Origin: Mucilaginibacter achroorhodeus
GTDB taxonomy: Bacteria > Bacteroidota > Bacteroidia > Sphingobacteriales > Sphingobacteriaceae
Direction of reading: 5' to 3'
Length of the DNA: 64,000 nucleotides
Assembly (NCBI RefSeq): GCF_007846095.1
Contig: NZ_VOEI01000001.1
Span: 434,001 to 498,000 of the forward strand
Positions 55,223 through 63,354 of this stretch are shown one piece after another. Positions within the stretch are counted from its first letter, which is position 1. Each line of letters starts with the position of its first letter. The translations under genes and the position numbers were made by a program. The notes beneath the pieces were generated by a model. That model was given only the letters and a program-made list of their open reading frames with translations, did not search any database and was not told the origin of the DNA.

Positions 55223-55323
55223 CTTTTTTCTGTTTTTTTGGTGATATGACCCCACAACTGCGCCAATGGTTTAAGTCGCAGTTTGTAACAATTGTCATTA
55301 CATTAACATTTGTAAAAACAGCT

Positions 55324-55355
55324 CTTGCCAAAATAGACCGAACGGTCTACATTTG
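55324..55355 (+). promoter_or_regulatory. Promoter and operator of the TetR gene
   Basis: TAGACCGAACGGTCTA (55334-55349) is a palindrome with 7-bp arms. Its last TA is also the start of TACATTTG (55348-55355), a perfect -7 box, with CTTG 20 bases upstream as a near -33. A repressor bound here would block RNA polymerase, so autorepression is likely. Confidence 0.75.
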
Positions 55356-55375
55356 AACCAGCAAATAAATCATCA

Positions 55376-55963
55376 GTGACAAAGGCAGAACGCACAAGGC
55401 AATTCATTATCGAGCAATCGGCCCCGGTATTTAATACCAAAGGGGTGGCTGGAACAGCCATGAGCGATGTTATGCAGGTCACCAAGATGGCAAAGGGCGG
55501 TTTGTACGGCCACTTTGAAAGTAAGGAAGAGCTTTCATGCGCGGTTGTTGACTACTGCTTAAAAACAATGAGCGATAGTATTTCCTCCGGCTTAAACAGA
55601 AAGAAAACAGCAAGAGAAAAGCTGTTCTATTTTATAGATCACTTTGCCAGGGTTGATAAGCCTATTATAGAAGGCGGCTGCCCGATGCTTAACTTTGGTT
55701 CGGAGGCTGATGATACCAACCCCGCAATTAAAGAACGGGTAAACAAGGGTATCAAAGATTCGCAGGCATTGCTCAGTAGCATATTAGCCTGCGGGCAAGC
55801 CAACAATGAATTTAAAAGCGATTGGCAAATAGAGGATTTTGCTGTAAAGATGTTTGCCATGCTTGAGGGTGGGATGCTAATGGCCAAGGTTGCAGACGAT
55901 AACATGGCAATGAAAAAGATAAGTAAAATGCTCAAAGATGAGATAACTGCTCATACCATTTAA
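55376..55963 (+). CDS. TetR/AcrR family transcriptional regulator (GTG start)
   Basis: The 195-residue protein has the TetR helix-turn-helix at the N-terminus (TAMSDVMQVTKMAKGGLYGH, then FESKEEL) and a variable ligand domain. The start codon is GTG at 55376. The operator palindrome lies over its own promoter and again before the next gene, a short-chain dehydrogenase 67 bases downstream. The natural reading is a repressor released by a small molecule that the dehydrogenase changes; the ligand is unknown. NemR/YxaF-type TetR proteins use related TAGACC half-sites. Confidence 0.9.
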   Translation: MTKAERTRQFIIEQSAPVFNTKGVAGTAMSDVMQVTKMAKGGLYGHFESKEELSCAVVDYCLKTMSDSISSGLNRKKTAREKLFYFIDHFARVDKPIIEGGCPMLNFGSEADDTNPAIKERVNKGIKDSQALLSSILACGQANNEFKSDWQIEDFAVKMFAMLEGGMLMAKVADDNMAMKKISKMLKDEITAHTI

Positions 55964-55981
55964 TTTTTTTTCAAATAAAAA

Positions 55982-55995
55982 AGACCGAACGGTCT
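55982..55995 (+). promoter_or_regulatory. Second TetR-type operator, before the SDR gene
   Basis: AGACCGAACGGTCT repeats the core of the operator at 55334-55349 exactly, including the AA spacer. It lies 35 bases upstream of the ATG of the SDR gene. No clear -7 box is visible after it. Confidence 0.75.
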
Positions 55996-56030
55996 AAAAA
56001 AGATAAACTTAAATAAAACTCCATACAACA

Positions 56031-56771
56031 ATGAAAAATCAAAAAGTAGCACTTATAACAGGTGCAAACAGAGGCATAGGCTTTGAAACTGCAAAACAAC
56101 TTGGCGAGAAGGGCATAACCGTTATCCTTACCGCCCGCAACCTTGATGTGGCAAACGAATCGGCCGAGAAATTAAAGCAACAAGGAATAGACGCTTACGG
56201 GGCCAAACTTGAAGTGACCAGTGCAGACGATAGAAAAGCTTTAGCCGCTTATATAGAAGATAAATTCGGCAAGCTGGATATCCTTATCAATAATGCAGGT
56301 GTTGCACCAAAACGTTCGTTGTTTGTAAAAACAACTGTAGAAACTACCGAAGAAGAATTTGAATACATTTTTCAAACCAACTTCTTCGCTCAGGTTTATT
56401 TAACCAATGCGTTATTGCCGCTGCTTAAAAAGAGTGATGCAGGCCGTATTGTAAACCTATCAAGCATTTTAGGATCGTTAACAATGCATTCTCAACCAAA
56501 TAGCCCGATAGAAGCGATCAAGGTATTATCGTACGATGCATCTAAGGCCGCTTTAAATATGTTTACCAACCACTTAGCTATTGAACTGGCAGATACCAAC
56601 ATCAATGTGAACTCTGCACACCCGGGTTGGGTAAAAACCGAACTCGGTGGTACTGATGTAGCACCTATGGAAATTGTCGACGGCGCCAAAACAAGCGTGG
56701 AATTAGCACTTATCGGCGAAGATGGCCCTAATGGTGGTTTCTACCATTTGGGCGAACAACTGCCATGGTAA
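56031..56771 (+). CDS. Short-chain dehydrogenase/reductase
   Basis: A 246-residue classical SDR: cofactor motif TGANRGIGFETAKQLG near residue 10, NNAG in LDILINNAGVAP, catalytic Ser in LSSILGS and YDASK. The Arg after the Gly-rich loop and TARN suggest NADPH. The sequence resembles plant-type and bacterial carbonyl reductases (SDR family, broad). It is controlled by the TetR-type operator just upstream. The substrate cannot be read. Confidence 0.88.
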   Translation: MKNQKVALITGANRGIGFETAKQLGEKGITVILTARNLDVANESAEKLKQQGIDAYGAKLEVTSADDRKALAAYIEDKFGKLDILINNAGVAPKRSLFVKTTVETTEEEFEYIFQTNFFAQVYLTNALLPLLKKSDAGRIVNLSSILGSLTMHSQPNSPIEAIKVLSYDASKAALNMFTNHLAIELADTNINVNSAHPGWVKTELGGTDVAPMEIVDGAKTSVELALIGEDGPNGGFYHLGEQLPW

Positions 56772-56795
56772 TTATATAAGATATGTTGATTGCTT

Positions 56796-56827
56796 TGCCC
56801 GGTGTAAGTTGCACCGGGCATTGCTTT
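56796..56827. terminator. Bidirectional terminator between the SDR and DUF72 genes
   Basis: TGCCCGGTG (56796-56804) pairs with CACCGGGCA (56812-56820), followed by TTGCTTTTT on the plus strand. The two genes converge here. Confidence 0.8.
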
Positions 56828-56828
56828 T

Positions 56829-57593
56829 TCATCCGGTTGCTTCTGCAACCATGCTGTTAAGCGTGATCAGATTATGCACTGCTTCTCCGGCCGTGTTGTT
56901 AAAGTAACAGTAAACGCGTTTACCATCACTTAACCATTCGGCGATCAGTTGGGCATGTTCCTGTAGAAACGCCTCGCTGTAACTGCCGCGATAACCGCCG
57001 TTTGGCCCATGGAACCGCAGGTAAACAAAATCAGCCGGCGAATCTATCATTGGTGTTATGGCCTTCGGCATGTCCTGTATCACCATTGCGGCTTTGTACT
57101 CATCAAGCAGTCGGTAAACATCTTCATGAAACCAACTCTTGTTGCGGAATTCAACAGCTAAATCCCATTCCGCATCTCCAATATTGACCAGCAATTTCTG
57201 CAGTTGCCTTAGAGAGCCAATATCCGTTTTCCCCGGAAACTGGATCAGCAAGCTCCCTTTTTTATCACCGGCGGCATCCACTACCTGCAGAAACCGGGAC
57301 ACAACATCTGGTTCAAACAACAACTCTTTGTTGTGTGTAATGTCGCGCAGCAACTTGTAAGTAAACCTGAAATCAGCAGGGACTTCTTCCGTCCATTTCT
57401 TTACGGTTGATACCATTGGCAATTTGTAGAATGAACTGTTGATCTCGAGGCTATTGAACAGAGAGCCGTAGTAAGTTAAGCGCGAGCTATCCCGAAACTC
57501 GGGAGGGTAAGCCTGCTTATTGGGCACGGGCAACACCAGTCCGCTTGTCCCTGAGTAAAAATTGTCTGGTAATTGGTAAACGCTATTTTGCAT
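56829..57593 (-). CDS. DUF72 family protein
   Basis: A 254-residue protein (or 259 with the ATG at 57608) of the DUF72 TIM-barrel family. Marks: YSGTSGL near the N-terminus, FNSLEINSSFYKLP, VPADFRFTYKL, LLIQFPGK, LAVEFRNKSWF and FVYLRFHGP, all typical. The family has no proven reaction; a link to sugar or nucleic-acid metabolism is often guessed. It faces the lipoprotein gene at 57667 divergently. Confidence 0.88.
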   Translation of the reverse strand: MQNSVYQLPDNFYSGTSGLVLPVPNKQAYPPEFRDSSRLTYYGSLFNSLEINSSFYKLPMVSTVKKWTEEVPADFRFTYKLLRDITHNKELLFEPDVVSRFLQVVDAAGDKKGSLLIQFPGKTDIGSLRQLQKLLVNIGDAEWDLAVEFRNKSWFHEDVYRLLDEYKAAMVIQDMPKAITPMIDSPADFVYLRFHGPNGGYRGSYSEAFLQEHAQLIAEWLSDGKRVYCYFNNTAGEAVHNLITLNSMVAEATG

Positions 57594-57666
57594 ACTAAAG
57601 GTTAACATGCTTGCATTTACTATTGTTGCACCTATATTAGTGCTAAATCAACAAAACCTCAATCTC

Positions 57667-58137
57667 ATGAAAGTTAAAAACCTGCTACCGCTGGCTGCCC
57701 TGGCATTAGCATCATGCACGCAAAAACCTGCTGACTCTGCTGATAAAGAAATAAAATCGGCGTCGCCAATGTTGGGCACCTGGAAACTTGTATCGGCCAT
57801 TACAGTTACCAAGGGTGATACCGTTAAAGATTACCCGGTAGCCAACCAGGAAATGATCAAAGTTTTAAATGATACTCATTTTGCTTTTATGCGCCATGAT
57901 CTTAGCAAAGGCAAGGGAAAAGACGCCACTTACACAGCGGGCGGCGGTACTTATGATTTTAAGGGCGATAAATATACCGAACATTTAGCCTACCTGAATG
58001 CCCGCGACTGGGAGGGTAAGGATTTTGACTTCACGGTAAAATTTAAAGGTGATACGCTGATACAAAAAGGCATCGAAAAAATTGACAGCCTCAACATCAA
58101 CCACGAAATAATTGAAACATACGTTAAGCAGAAATAA
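57667..58137 (+). CDS. Small lipoprotein of the lipocalin-like type
   Basis: A 156-residue protein with lipoprotein signal MKVKNLLPLAALALASC and a beta domain (MLGTWKLVSAITVTKGDTVK, ending EIIETYVKQK), resembling lipocalin-like or DUF4488-like proteins of Bacteroidota. The longer frame from 57607 lacks a signal. The last codons form the left half of the terminator hairpin. Function unknown. Confidence 0.7.
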   Translation: MKVKNLLPLAALALASCTQKPADSADKEIKSASPMLGTWKLVSAITVTKGDTVKDYPVANQEMIKVLNDTHFAFMRHDLSKGKGKDATYTAGGGTYDFKGDKYTEHLAYLNARDWEGKDFDFTVKFKGDTLIQKGIEKIDSLNINHEIIETYVKQK

Positions 58138-58156
58138 CCTGCTTAACGTATGTTCT
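58116..58156. terminator. Perfect 16-bp terminator hairpin
   Basis: AACATACGTTAAGCAG (58116-58131) pairs exactly with 58139-58154 around a 7-base loop, then CTTTT. The left arm lies in the coding end of the lipoprotein gene; the minus-strand SIP gene ends just to the right, so it may stop both. Confidence 0.88.
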
Positions 58157-58157
58157 T

Positions 58158-58874
58158 TTAAGACCAAAAACCTTGTGTCTTAATTTGAGATGATGGATAG
58201 CCTTGCTGTTTAAGCAATTTACGCAATTGCCCTACCATGGTATTATTTCCGGCGAGGTAAAAAATGGTATTTTCCAGGCTATACTTTTGCCTTAATACCC
58301 ATTCCATCAAACTGTGATGACCGTAAATATCCCGGCGCTCAACAGGCTCTATCGGCGTCCAAAAATATTCGTGGAATTGTTTCCGGTGTTCCTCATTACC
58401 CATCACTATACCGCCTGAAAAACGGGTATGCGGTAATACCATCTTTTGTAACGCCAGCAAATGGCCAACGCTGCTTTCGTCGCCAAGGGCAATAACCGCT
58501 GAGGTTTGATCTGGTTGGTGCTGCGTGTATCCTATCTTTTTAAAATAATTTACCGTATCGTTAGCCTTTAACCCCCGGGCCCATTTTGCGCCGGGGCCAT
58601 TGTGAAGTGCATCAACAAAAATGGTGCAGGTACTTGTTTCTGCATCCCACCCGGATGGCGTGTAATCGCGATAGGTCAGCGAATCAACCTTAAATTTGAT
58701 GTATGGTACCTGCTGCCAATTTTCCATATCGGTAAATGGAAGATGAAGGTCTATCTCTATCATGGTTGAAGGTGACCATGGCCTTACCTCCAGCACCCGG
58801 CCAGTTTGTAATATGCGTGGCTCAAGCAGACTGCCCGCCTTCTGCTTAAATTTTTGAAAAGTAGACGTTTCCAT
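58158..58874 (-). CDS. Siderophore-interacting protein (FAD-binding ferric-siderophore reductase type)
   Basis: A 238-residue protein. I chose METSTFQKFK at 58874 because the longer frame would overlap the AraC gene; ATG 58925 is an alternative. The SIP family uses a FAD domain (RDYTPSGWDAETSTCTIFVD) and a C-terminal NAD(P)H-like domain (ALGDESSVGHLLAL, then IFYLAGNNTMVGQLRKLL). Such enzymes free iron from siderophores in the cytoplasm or act as flavin reductases. An AraC-type regulator is encoded 79 bases upstream on the same strand, a common pairing for iron genes. Confidence 0.85.
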   Translation of the reverse strand: METSTFQKFKQKAGSLLEPRILQTGRVLEVRPWSPSTMIEIDLHLPFTDMENWQQVPYIKFKVDSLTYRDYTPSGWDAETSTCTIFVDALHNGPGAKWARGLKANDTVNYFKKIGYTQHQPDQTSAVIALGDESSVGHLLALQKMVLPHTRFSGGIVMGNEEHRKQFHEYFWTPIEPVERRDIYGHHSLMEWVLRQKYSLENTIFYLAGNNTMVGQLRKLLKQQGYPSSQIKTQGFWS

Positions 58875-58953
58875 AACGTGGGTGTTTTGCTTTGATACAA
58901 AGAAACGTGTAAAAGCAGTCGTCATCAATGGCAAACCCGCGGTAATGATTGGA

Positions 58954-59808
58954 TTATTTACGGTAAGAAGCCCTGAACGATAATGGTGTAATGTTTTCCG
59001 ATTTTTTAAAGATACGAGAGAAATAGGTATGATCATCATAGCCCAATTTATGGGCTATTTCCTTAACATTTAATTCGCTATAGTATAATAAACGCTTAGC
59101 TTCCAGTACAACCTCGTTCAAAATCCAGTAACTAACAGACATGCCGGTAACCTTCTTTAAAGATTCGTTAAGGTAACTTTCAGATACGCGCAGCATATCG
59201 GCATATGCAGACGGGCTTTTTATTGTATGGATATTATCTATCAATACACGCTTAAACTGTTGCACAATTTCCATGGGTCGCGTTGACTGTACAATTGGGT
59301 TAGCAGCACAGCTATAACAACCGGCAACCATTCCTATAAATGCCTGGAGCAAAGAATGCGTCACCGAAAGATTAAAAGGAACACTGTCCTTTTCCTGACA
59401 ACGCTGCAGCAATACTTCAAGCAAACTACGGCACTGTTGCATCTGATCATTGTTGAGTGCATGAGGCTGCTGTAAAGCAAGGCTGCCCTCAAAAACTTTT
59501 CGGTAATCTGGCGGCACAAGCATGGTGTCTACCGCTATGAACCATCCACGAGCCTCGTTGTAGCCTAAACTCTGATGTACCTGGCCGGGCAAAACATAAT
59601 ACAGCGTTTGGTGATGAAACACGACTTCAGTAAAATCGATCATCAGTGATGCCGAACCTTCCTCGATCAAAAAAAATATATAATGATCATCCCGGTGAGC
59701 TCCCAGCGGCGCCTGGTCGTCGTCGTCCATATCGCCGGCATAATAACGCCACATCTCCAGGCCGGTAGTAGCCCGCTCTTTCAGTTGATGTAGTGGGATG
59801 TCTTTCAT
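58954..59808 (-). CDS. AraC family transcriptional regulator
   Basis: A 284-residue regulator with an N-terminal cupin-like sensing domain (DHYIFFLIEEGSASLMIDFT) and the C-terminal double helix-turn-helix (YADMLRVSESYLNESLKKVT, then ELNVKEIAHKLGYDDHTYFS), ending FRASYRK. ATG at 59808 (MKDIPLHQ) fits; the longer frame begins with GTG. It lies upstream of the SIP gene and probably controls it. Confidence 0.88.
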   Translation of the reverse strand: MKDIPLHQLKERATTGLEMWRYYAGDMDDDDQAPLGAHRDDHYIFFLIEEGSASLMIDFTEVVFHHQTLYYVLPGQVHQSLGYNEARGWFIAVDTMLVPPDYRKVFEGSLALQQPHALNNDQMQQCRSLLEVLLQRCQEKDSVPFNLSVTHSLLQAFIGMVAGCYSCAANPIVQSTRPMEIVQQFKRVLIDNIHTIKSPSAYADMLRVSESYLNESLKKVTGMSVSYWILNEVVLEAKRLLYYSELNVKEIAHKLGYDDHTYFSRIFKKSENITPLSFRASYRK

Positions 59809-59872
59809 GGGTAAAGCAAATGTAACGATTTGCACTACCGTATATCAGCAAGGATATCAAATAAGACATAAA

Positions 59873-59978
59873 AAACATGTCATTGCGAGGAACGAAGCAA
59901 TCTCATAGGCAGGAAAATCAAAATTGTTACAAGATTTCCGCACCTTCTATTTCATCGAAGACTCGTAATGACATGTTT
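59873..59978. repeat. CATTGCGAG-type palindromic repeat, copy 3
   Basis: Outer arms AAACATGTCATT (59873-59884) and AATGACATGTTT (59967-59978) pair perfectly. The left part continues GCGAGGAACGAAGCAATCTC as in the other copies; the matching inner right arm is not recognisable. Confidence 0.82.
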
Positions 59979-60008
59979 AAAACGGCATAACTGTGCCTGC
60001 AACCCTAT

Positions 60009-61358
60009 TTAAAACCCGCTATCATCCAAAGCGAAAGTATTTTTGCGCTCTTTCCATTTGCCTTTGGTAAAATCAGGGAATTGTTGTGGTGCGTTGCCTT
60101 CTTTTAATGATTTTTCTGAAAGCGGTGTTATCACGCTCATGGTTAATGAATCATAAACATCAATTGGGGTTTGCTTGCGCTCTTTTACAGCCATTACAAA
60201 AGCGTTAAACACAAACCAGTCCATACCACCGTGGCCTGCACCTTCTGCCAGGTGCTCGTTCTTTTTCCAAAGCGGGTGGTCATATTTTTCAAGCCATGCA
60301 TCAGCTTTGTCCCATACATCATCCTTGGCCGATTTCCCTTCAATATAGATCGAGTTAGCCACATCCATCCAGATACCCTCAGTGCCTTGCACGCGGAAAC
60401 CCAATGAGTAAGGGCGAGGCAAATGCACGTCATGGCTTAAGGTAACGGTTTCACCATTAGCACAATTGATCATGGTGGTGGTAACATCGCCATTTTTGAA
60501 TTTGATCTTGGCATTTTTATTTCCCGGCGATACCTTCTCGATATAATGATTCAACCCAACCGACTTGCTTGAGAATGATACCAGGTTAGTAAAACGGTTA
60601 CCTGCATTGATATCCAGGTAGTGCATTACAGGGCCGGCACCGTGGGTAGGATATATATCGCCATCACGGTCAATGTTCCACTGCGTACGCCATGCCGATT
60701 CGCCCATCGTGCCCGGGCCAAACTCGCCGCCCTTGCCGTAAAAGCTTTTACCATCGTTAAAGAGGATACCGCGCAGATCGTGCTGGTAACCGCCCTCGCA
60801 GTGCACCAATTCGCCAAACAGGTTCTGGCGTACCATGTTTAAAACAGCCATCACATCACGGCGGTAACAAACGTTCTCCAGCGTCATGTAAGGCATTTTG
60901 GTTTCTTCGTGTACTTTCAGGATATCCCAGTGGTCTTCAACCGAAATACCGGCAATAACCTCGCAACCTACGTATTTGCCCGCGCGCATGGCATCAATAG
61001 CCTGGCTTTTATGGAACTGCCACGGTGTGGCGATAATTACAGCATCAACATCCTTACGGGCCAGCAGTTTTTTATAAGCATCTAACCCGCCGGTATATTC
61101 AGTTGGGAGTTTCTTTTTTGCCTTAACAAATTGCTCGCGGCAGTATTTTAGCGAACTTTCCTGTATATCGCAAATGGCTACTATCTCTACGTCATCGCGC
61201 AGCAAACCCTCGCTAATGTGGTTACGGCCACGTAGCCCAACCCCTATGTAACCCAATCTTACCTTATCTGCATTTTTTGCAAATAACAACCCCGAGGGCA
61301 AAATGGTTAATCCTGCAATTCCTACAGCGGTGTTCTTAACAAATTCTCTGCGGTCCAT
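60009..61358 (-). CDS. Gfo/Idh/MocA family oxidoreductase, exported
   Basis: A 449-residue protein with a twin-arginine-like signal (MDRREFVKNTAVGIAGLTIL). The Rossmann domain follows (KVRLGYIGVGLRGRNHISEG), then the family's second domain with AIDAMRAGKYVGCEVIAG. Exported Gfo/Idh/MocA proteins of Bacteroidota, including the GH109 group, act on sugars with tightly bound NAD. It is the last gene of a four-gene set with the transporter 41 bases upstream. Confidence 0.88.
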   Translation of the reverse strand: MDRREFVKNTAVGIAGLTILPSGLLFAKNADKVRLGYIGVGLRGRNHISEGLLRDDVEIVAICDIQESSLKYCREQFVKAKKKLPTEYTGGLDAYKKLLARKDVDAVIIATPWQFHKSQAIDAMRAGKYVGCEVIAGISVEDHWDILKVHEETKMPYMTLENVCYRRDVMAVLNMVRQNLFGELVHCEGGYQHDLRGILFNDGKSFYGKGGEFGPGTMGESAWRTQWNIDRDGDIYPTHGAGPVMHYLDINAGNRFTNLVSFSSKSVGLNHYIEKVSPGNKNAKIKFKNGDVTTTMINCANGETVTLSHDVHLPRPYSLGFRVQGTEGIWMDVANSIYIEGKSAKDDVWDKADAWLEKYDHPLWKKNEHLAEGAGHGGMDWFVFNAFVMAVKERKQTPIDVYDSLTMSVITPLSEKSLKEGNAPQQFPDFTKGKWKERKNTFALDDSGF

Positions 61359-61399
61359 AATTTTCAAATTTATTGATTGTTGATTTTATAATTGTTCTT

Positions 61400-62689
61400 T
61401 CAAATTGCCTTAGGCCGGCCTACTTTGTGCCCGCTGAAAGCGTAATATAAAATGATAAGGTATGATGGTATCAAAATAACGTAAGCGTGTGTAGGGTTAA
61501 TAGCATCGGCCAATGCACCGTAGCCTAGCGGCACAATTGCACCACCGGCTATCCCCATGATCATAAGCGATGAGCCAATTTTGGTAAACCTGCCCAAACC
61601 CGCCAAAGCCATTGGCCATATAGCCGGCCACACTAATGAATTAGCTAAGCCAAGCAGGGCTACACCCAAAACAGAAACATAGCCATGTGTAAAAATTACC
61701 AGATTAGATAAGATCACACCTAAGCCCGCAGAAAGCTTCATAGCTTTTTCCTGTGTAAGATATTTTGGAATGCACACCACCCCTATTCCATAGCCAACAA
61801 GCATACAGCCTAAGGTAAACGAGGTAAAGAATTTGGCACTCTCCATAGCAATGCCCTGCGTGTTGGCATAGTTTATAATTGTATCGCCTGCTATAACCTC
61901 AACGCCAACATAACAAAACAGCGTAAGTACACCTAACAGTAAATGCGGAAACTGCAAAACGCTGGTTTTACCGGTATTGGTTAACGCGGTGGTTTCGTCT
62001 TCCTGGTCGGTATCTATCTCGGGCAGGCTTGAATTGTAAATAACAACAGACAATATCACCAATACTACAAAAATAACCACATAAGGTAATATTACACGTG
62101 ATGCTAATGCATCTAACTCTAACTTTTTTGCTTCAACAGCCATGGTTGCAATGCGGGCTTTTAAACCGTCCACATCTTTAAGAGCAATTGCTCCTAACAC
62201 TATCGGCGCAATTGCACCGGCCACTTTATTACAGATGCCCATAATACTGATACGCCTTGCAGCGCTCTCCGGCGGACCAAGTATGGTGATATACGGGTTT
62301 GATGCGGTTTGCAATAAGGCCAATCCGGACCCTTGTATGAACAAGCCTAACAGGAAAAGGCCGTAAAAGCGTGTTAATGCCGCGGGTATGAAGATCAATG
62401 CACCTACGGCCATTACCGCCAAACCAACCGACATCCCTTTTTTGAAACCGGTTGCATTTAAGATGCGGGCCGACGGGATAGCCAGTACGAAGTAAGAGAT
62501 ATAAAAAGCAGTTGTTACCAAGTAGGCTTCAACATTGTTAAGCTCGCAAGCCAGTTTTAAATACGGTATCAGAACCGAGTTTAACCATGTGATAAAACCA
62601 AAAATAAAGAACAGCATCCCAATGATGAAAATGGGACTCATTGCGCTTTTCTTGTTCTCTGACTGTAATGATACTGCTTGTTGTGCCAT
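61400..62689 (-). CDS. Sugar MFS transporter (FucP/GluP/NagP type)
   Basis: A 429-residue inner-membrane transporter with about twelve helices. The FucP-type marks are present: FIFGFITWLNSVLIPYLKLA at the N-terminus, AYLVTTAFYISYFVLAIPSA, then GLALLQTASNPYITILGPPE. The family carries fucose, glucose/galactose or N-acetylglucosamine by proton symport. Its neighbours (CBM9-like protein and APH-fold kinase) favour an amino sugar, by inference. Confidence 0.9.
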   Translation of the reverse strand: MAQQAVSLQSENKKSAMSPIFIIGMLFFIFGFITWLNSVLIPYLKLACELNNVEAYLVTTAFYISYFVLAIPSARILNATGFKKGMSVGLAVMAVGALIFIPAALTRFYGLFLLGLFIQGSGLALLQTASNPYITILGPPESAARRISIMGICNKVAGAIAPIVLGAIALKDVDGLKARIATMAVEAKKLELDALASRVILPYVVIFVVLVILSVVIYNSSLPEIDTDQEDETTALTNTGKTSVLQFPHLLLGVLTLFCYVGVEVIAGDTIINYANTQGIAMESAKFFTSFTLGCMLVGYGIGVVCIPKYLTQEKAMKLSAGLGVILSNLVIFTHGYVSVLGVALLGLANSLVWPAIWPMALAGLGRFTKIGSSLMIMGIAGGAIVPLGYGALADAINPTHAYVILIPSYLIILYYAFSGHKVGRPKAI

Positions 62690-62700
62690 GCTTTTAAATT

Positions 62701-63354
62701 TTAAACTACCTGTGGACTAAATGTTACTTGTTTGAAAAAATCTGTAAGATGGAACTCCGGTTCGTGATGAACGATGTTGTTCCAGCATAAGTAGTGTGGC
62801 TGTGGCAAGCCGTCGCCGCACTTGAAAAAATTAACTTTTGCCCGGTTGTTTTCTAAGTTTAATTGCGGATGGAACATAAATACAGTTTTGGGGACCACCA
62901 AAGTAAGCTCCCAATAAATATCTCCGCGGCTGGTATTCTTTAGCGTAGTTTGATGTTGTATTGTTTTAATTAAGCCCGCAGGTATAAATGCGCGGTTATA
63001 CTTACCGCTGCCATATTGTACCCTGCCGGTGCCCATGCAATTAAACTCGAGGTTATAGTAGCTGCTATCGCCGTTAAAGGCTATAAAGAACTCAACACAG
63101 CTATCCTCGTAAACCGGATCGTTAAAATTAACATATTCGGCCTTAATTGCAGCTTCTGTTACAAAAAATTTAAGAAAAATATGGTTTTCATTGTAAGTAA
63201 TGCAAAAATCAACCTTTGGCATAGCCATTTCTCCATGCCATGGTGCAAAAGATATTTGCATCCGTTCAACCAGATCCATCAGCGCAGAAACATCCTCAAT
63301 ACGATGAGGTTGCTCATTCACTTCCAGGTATAATATGTTGCTTTCAGTAATCAT
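62701..63354 (-). CDS. CBM9-like domain protein
   Basis: A 217-residue protein without a signal peptide. The fold is read as a carbohydrate-binding module family 9-like beta sandwich (VNFNDPVYEDSCVEFFIAFN, then YYNLEFNCMGTGRVQYGSGK and YWELTLVVPKTVF). Its start shares one base with the stop of the kinase gene (TAATG), so they are translationally coupled. As no export signal is visible, it may work in the cytoplasm or be part of an unknown sugar-handling step. Confidence 0.75.
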   Translation of the reverse strand: MITESNILYLEVNEQPHRIEDVSALMDLVERMQISFAPWHGEMAMPKVDFCITYNENHIFLKFFVTEAAIKAEYVNFNDPVYEDSCVEFFIAFNGDSSYYNLEFNCMGTGRVQYGSGKYNRAFIPAGLIKTIQHQTTLKNTSRGDIYWELTLVVPKTVFMFHPQLNLENNRAKVNFFKCGDGLPQPHYLCWNNIVHHEPEFHLTDFFKQVTFSPQVV

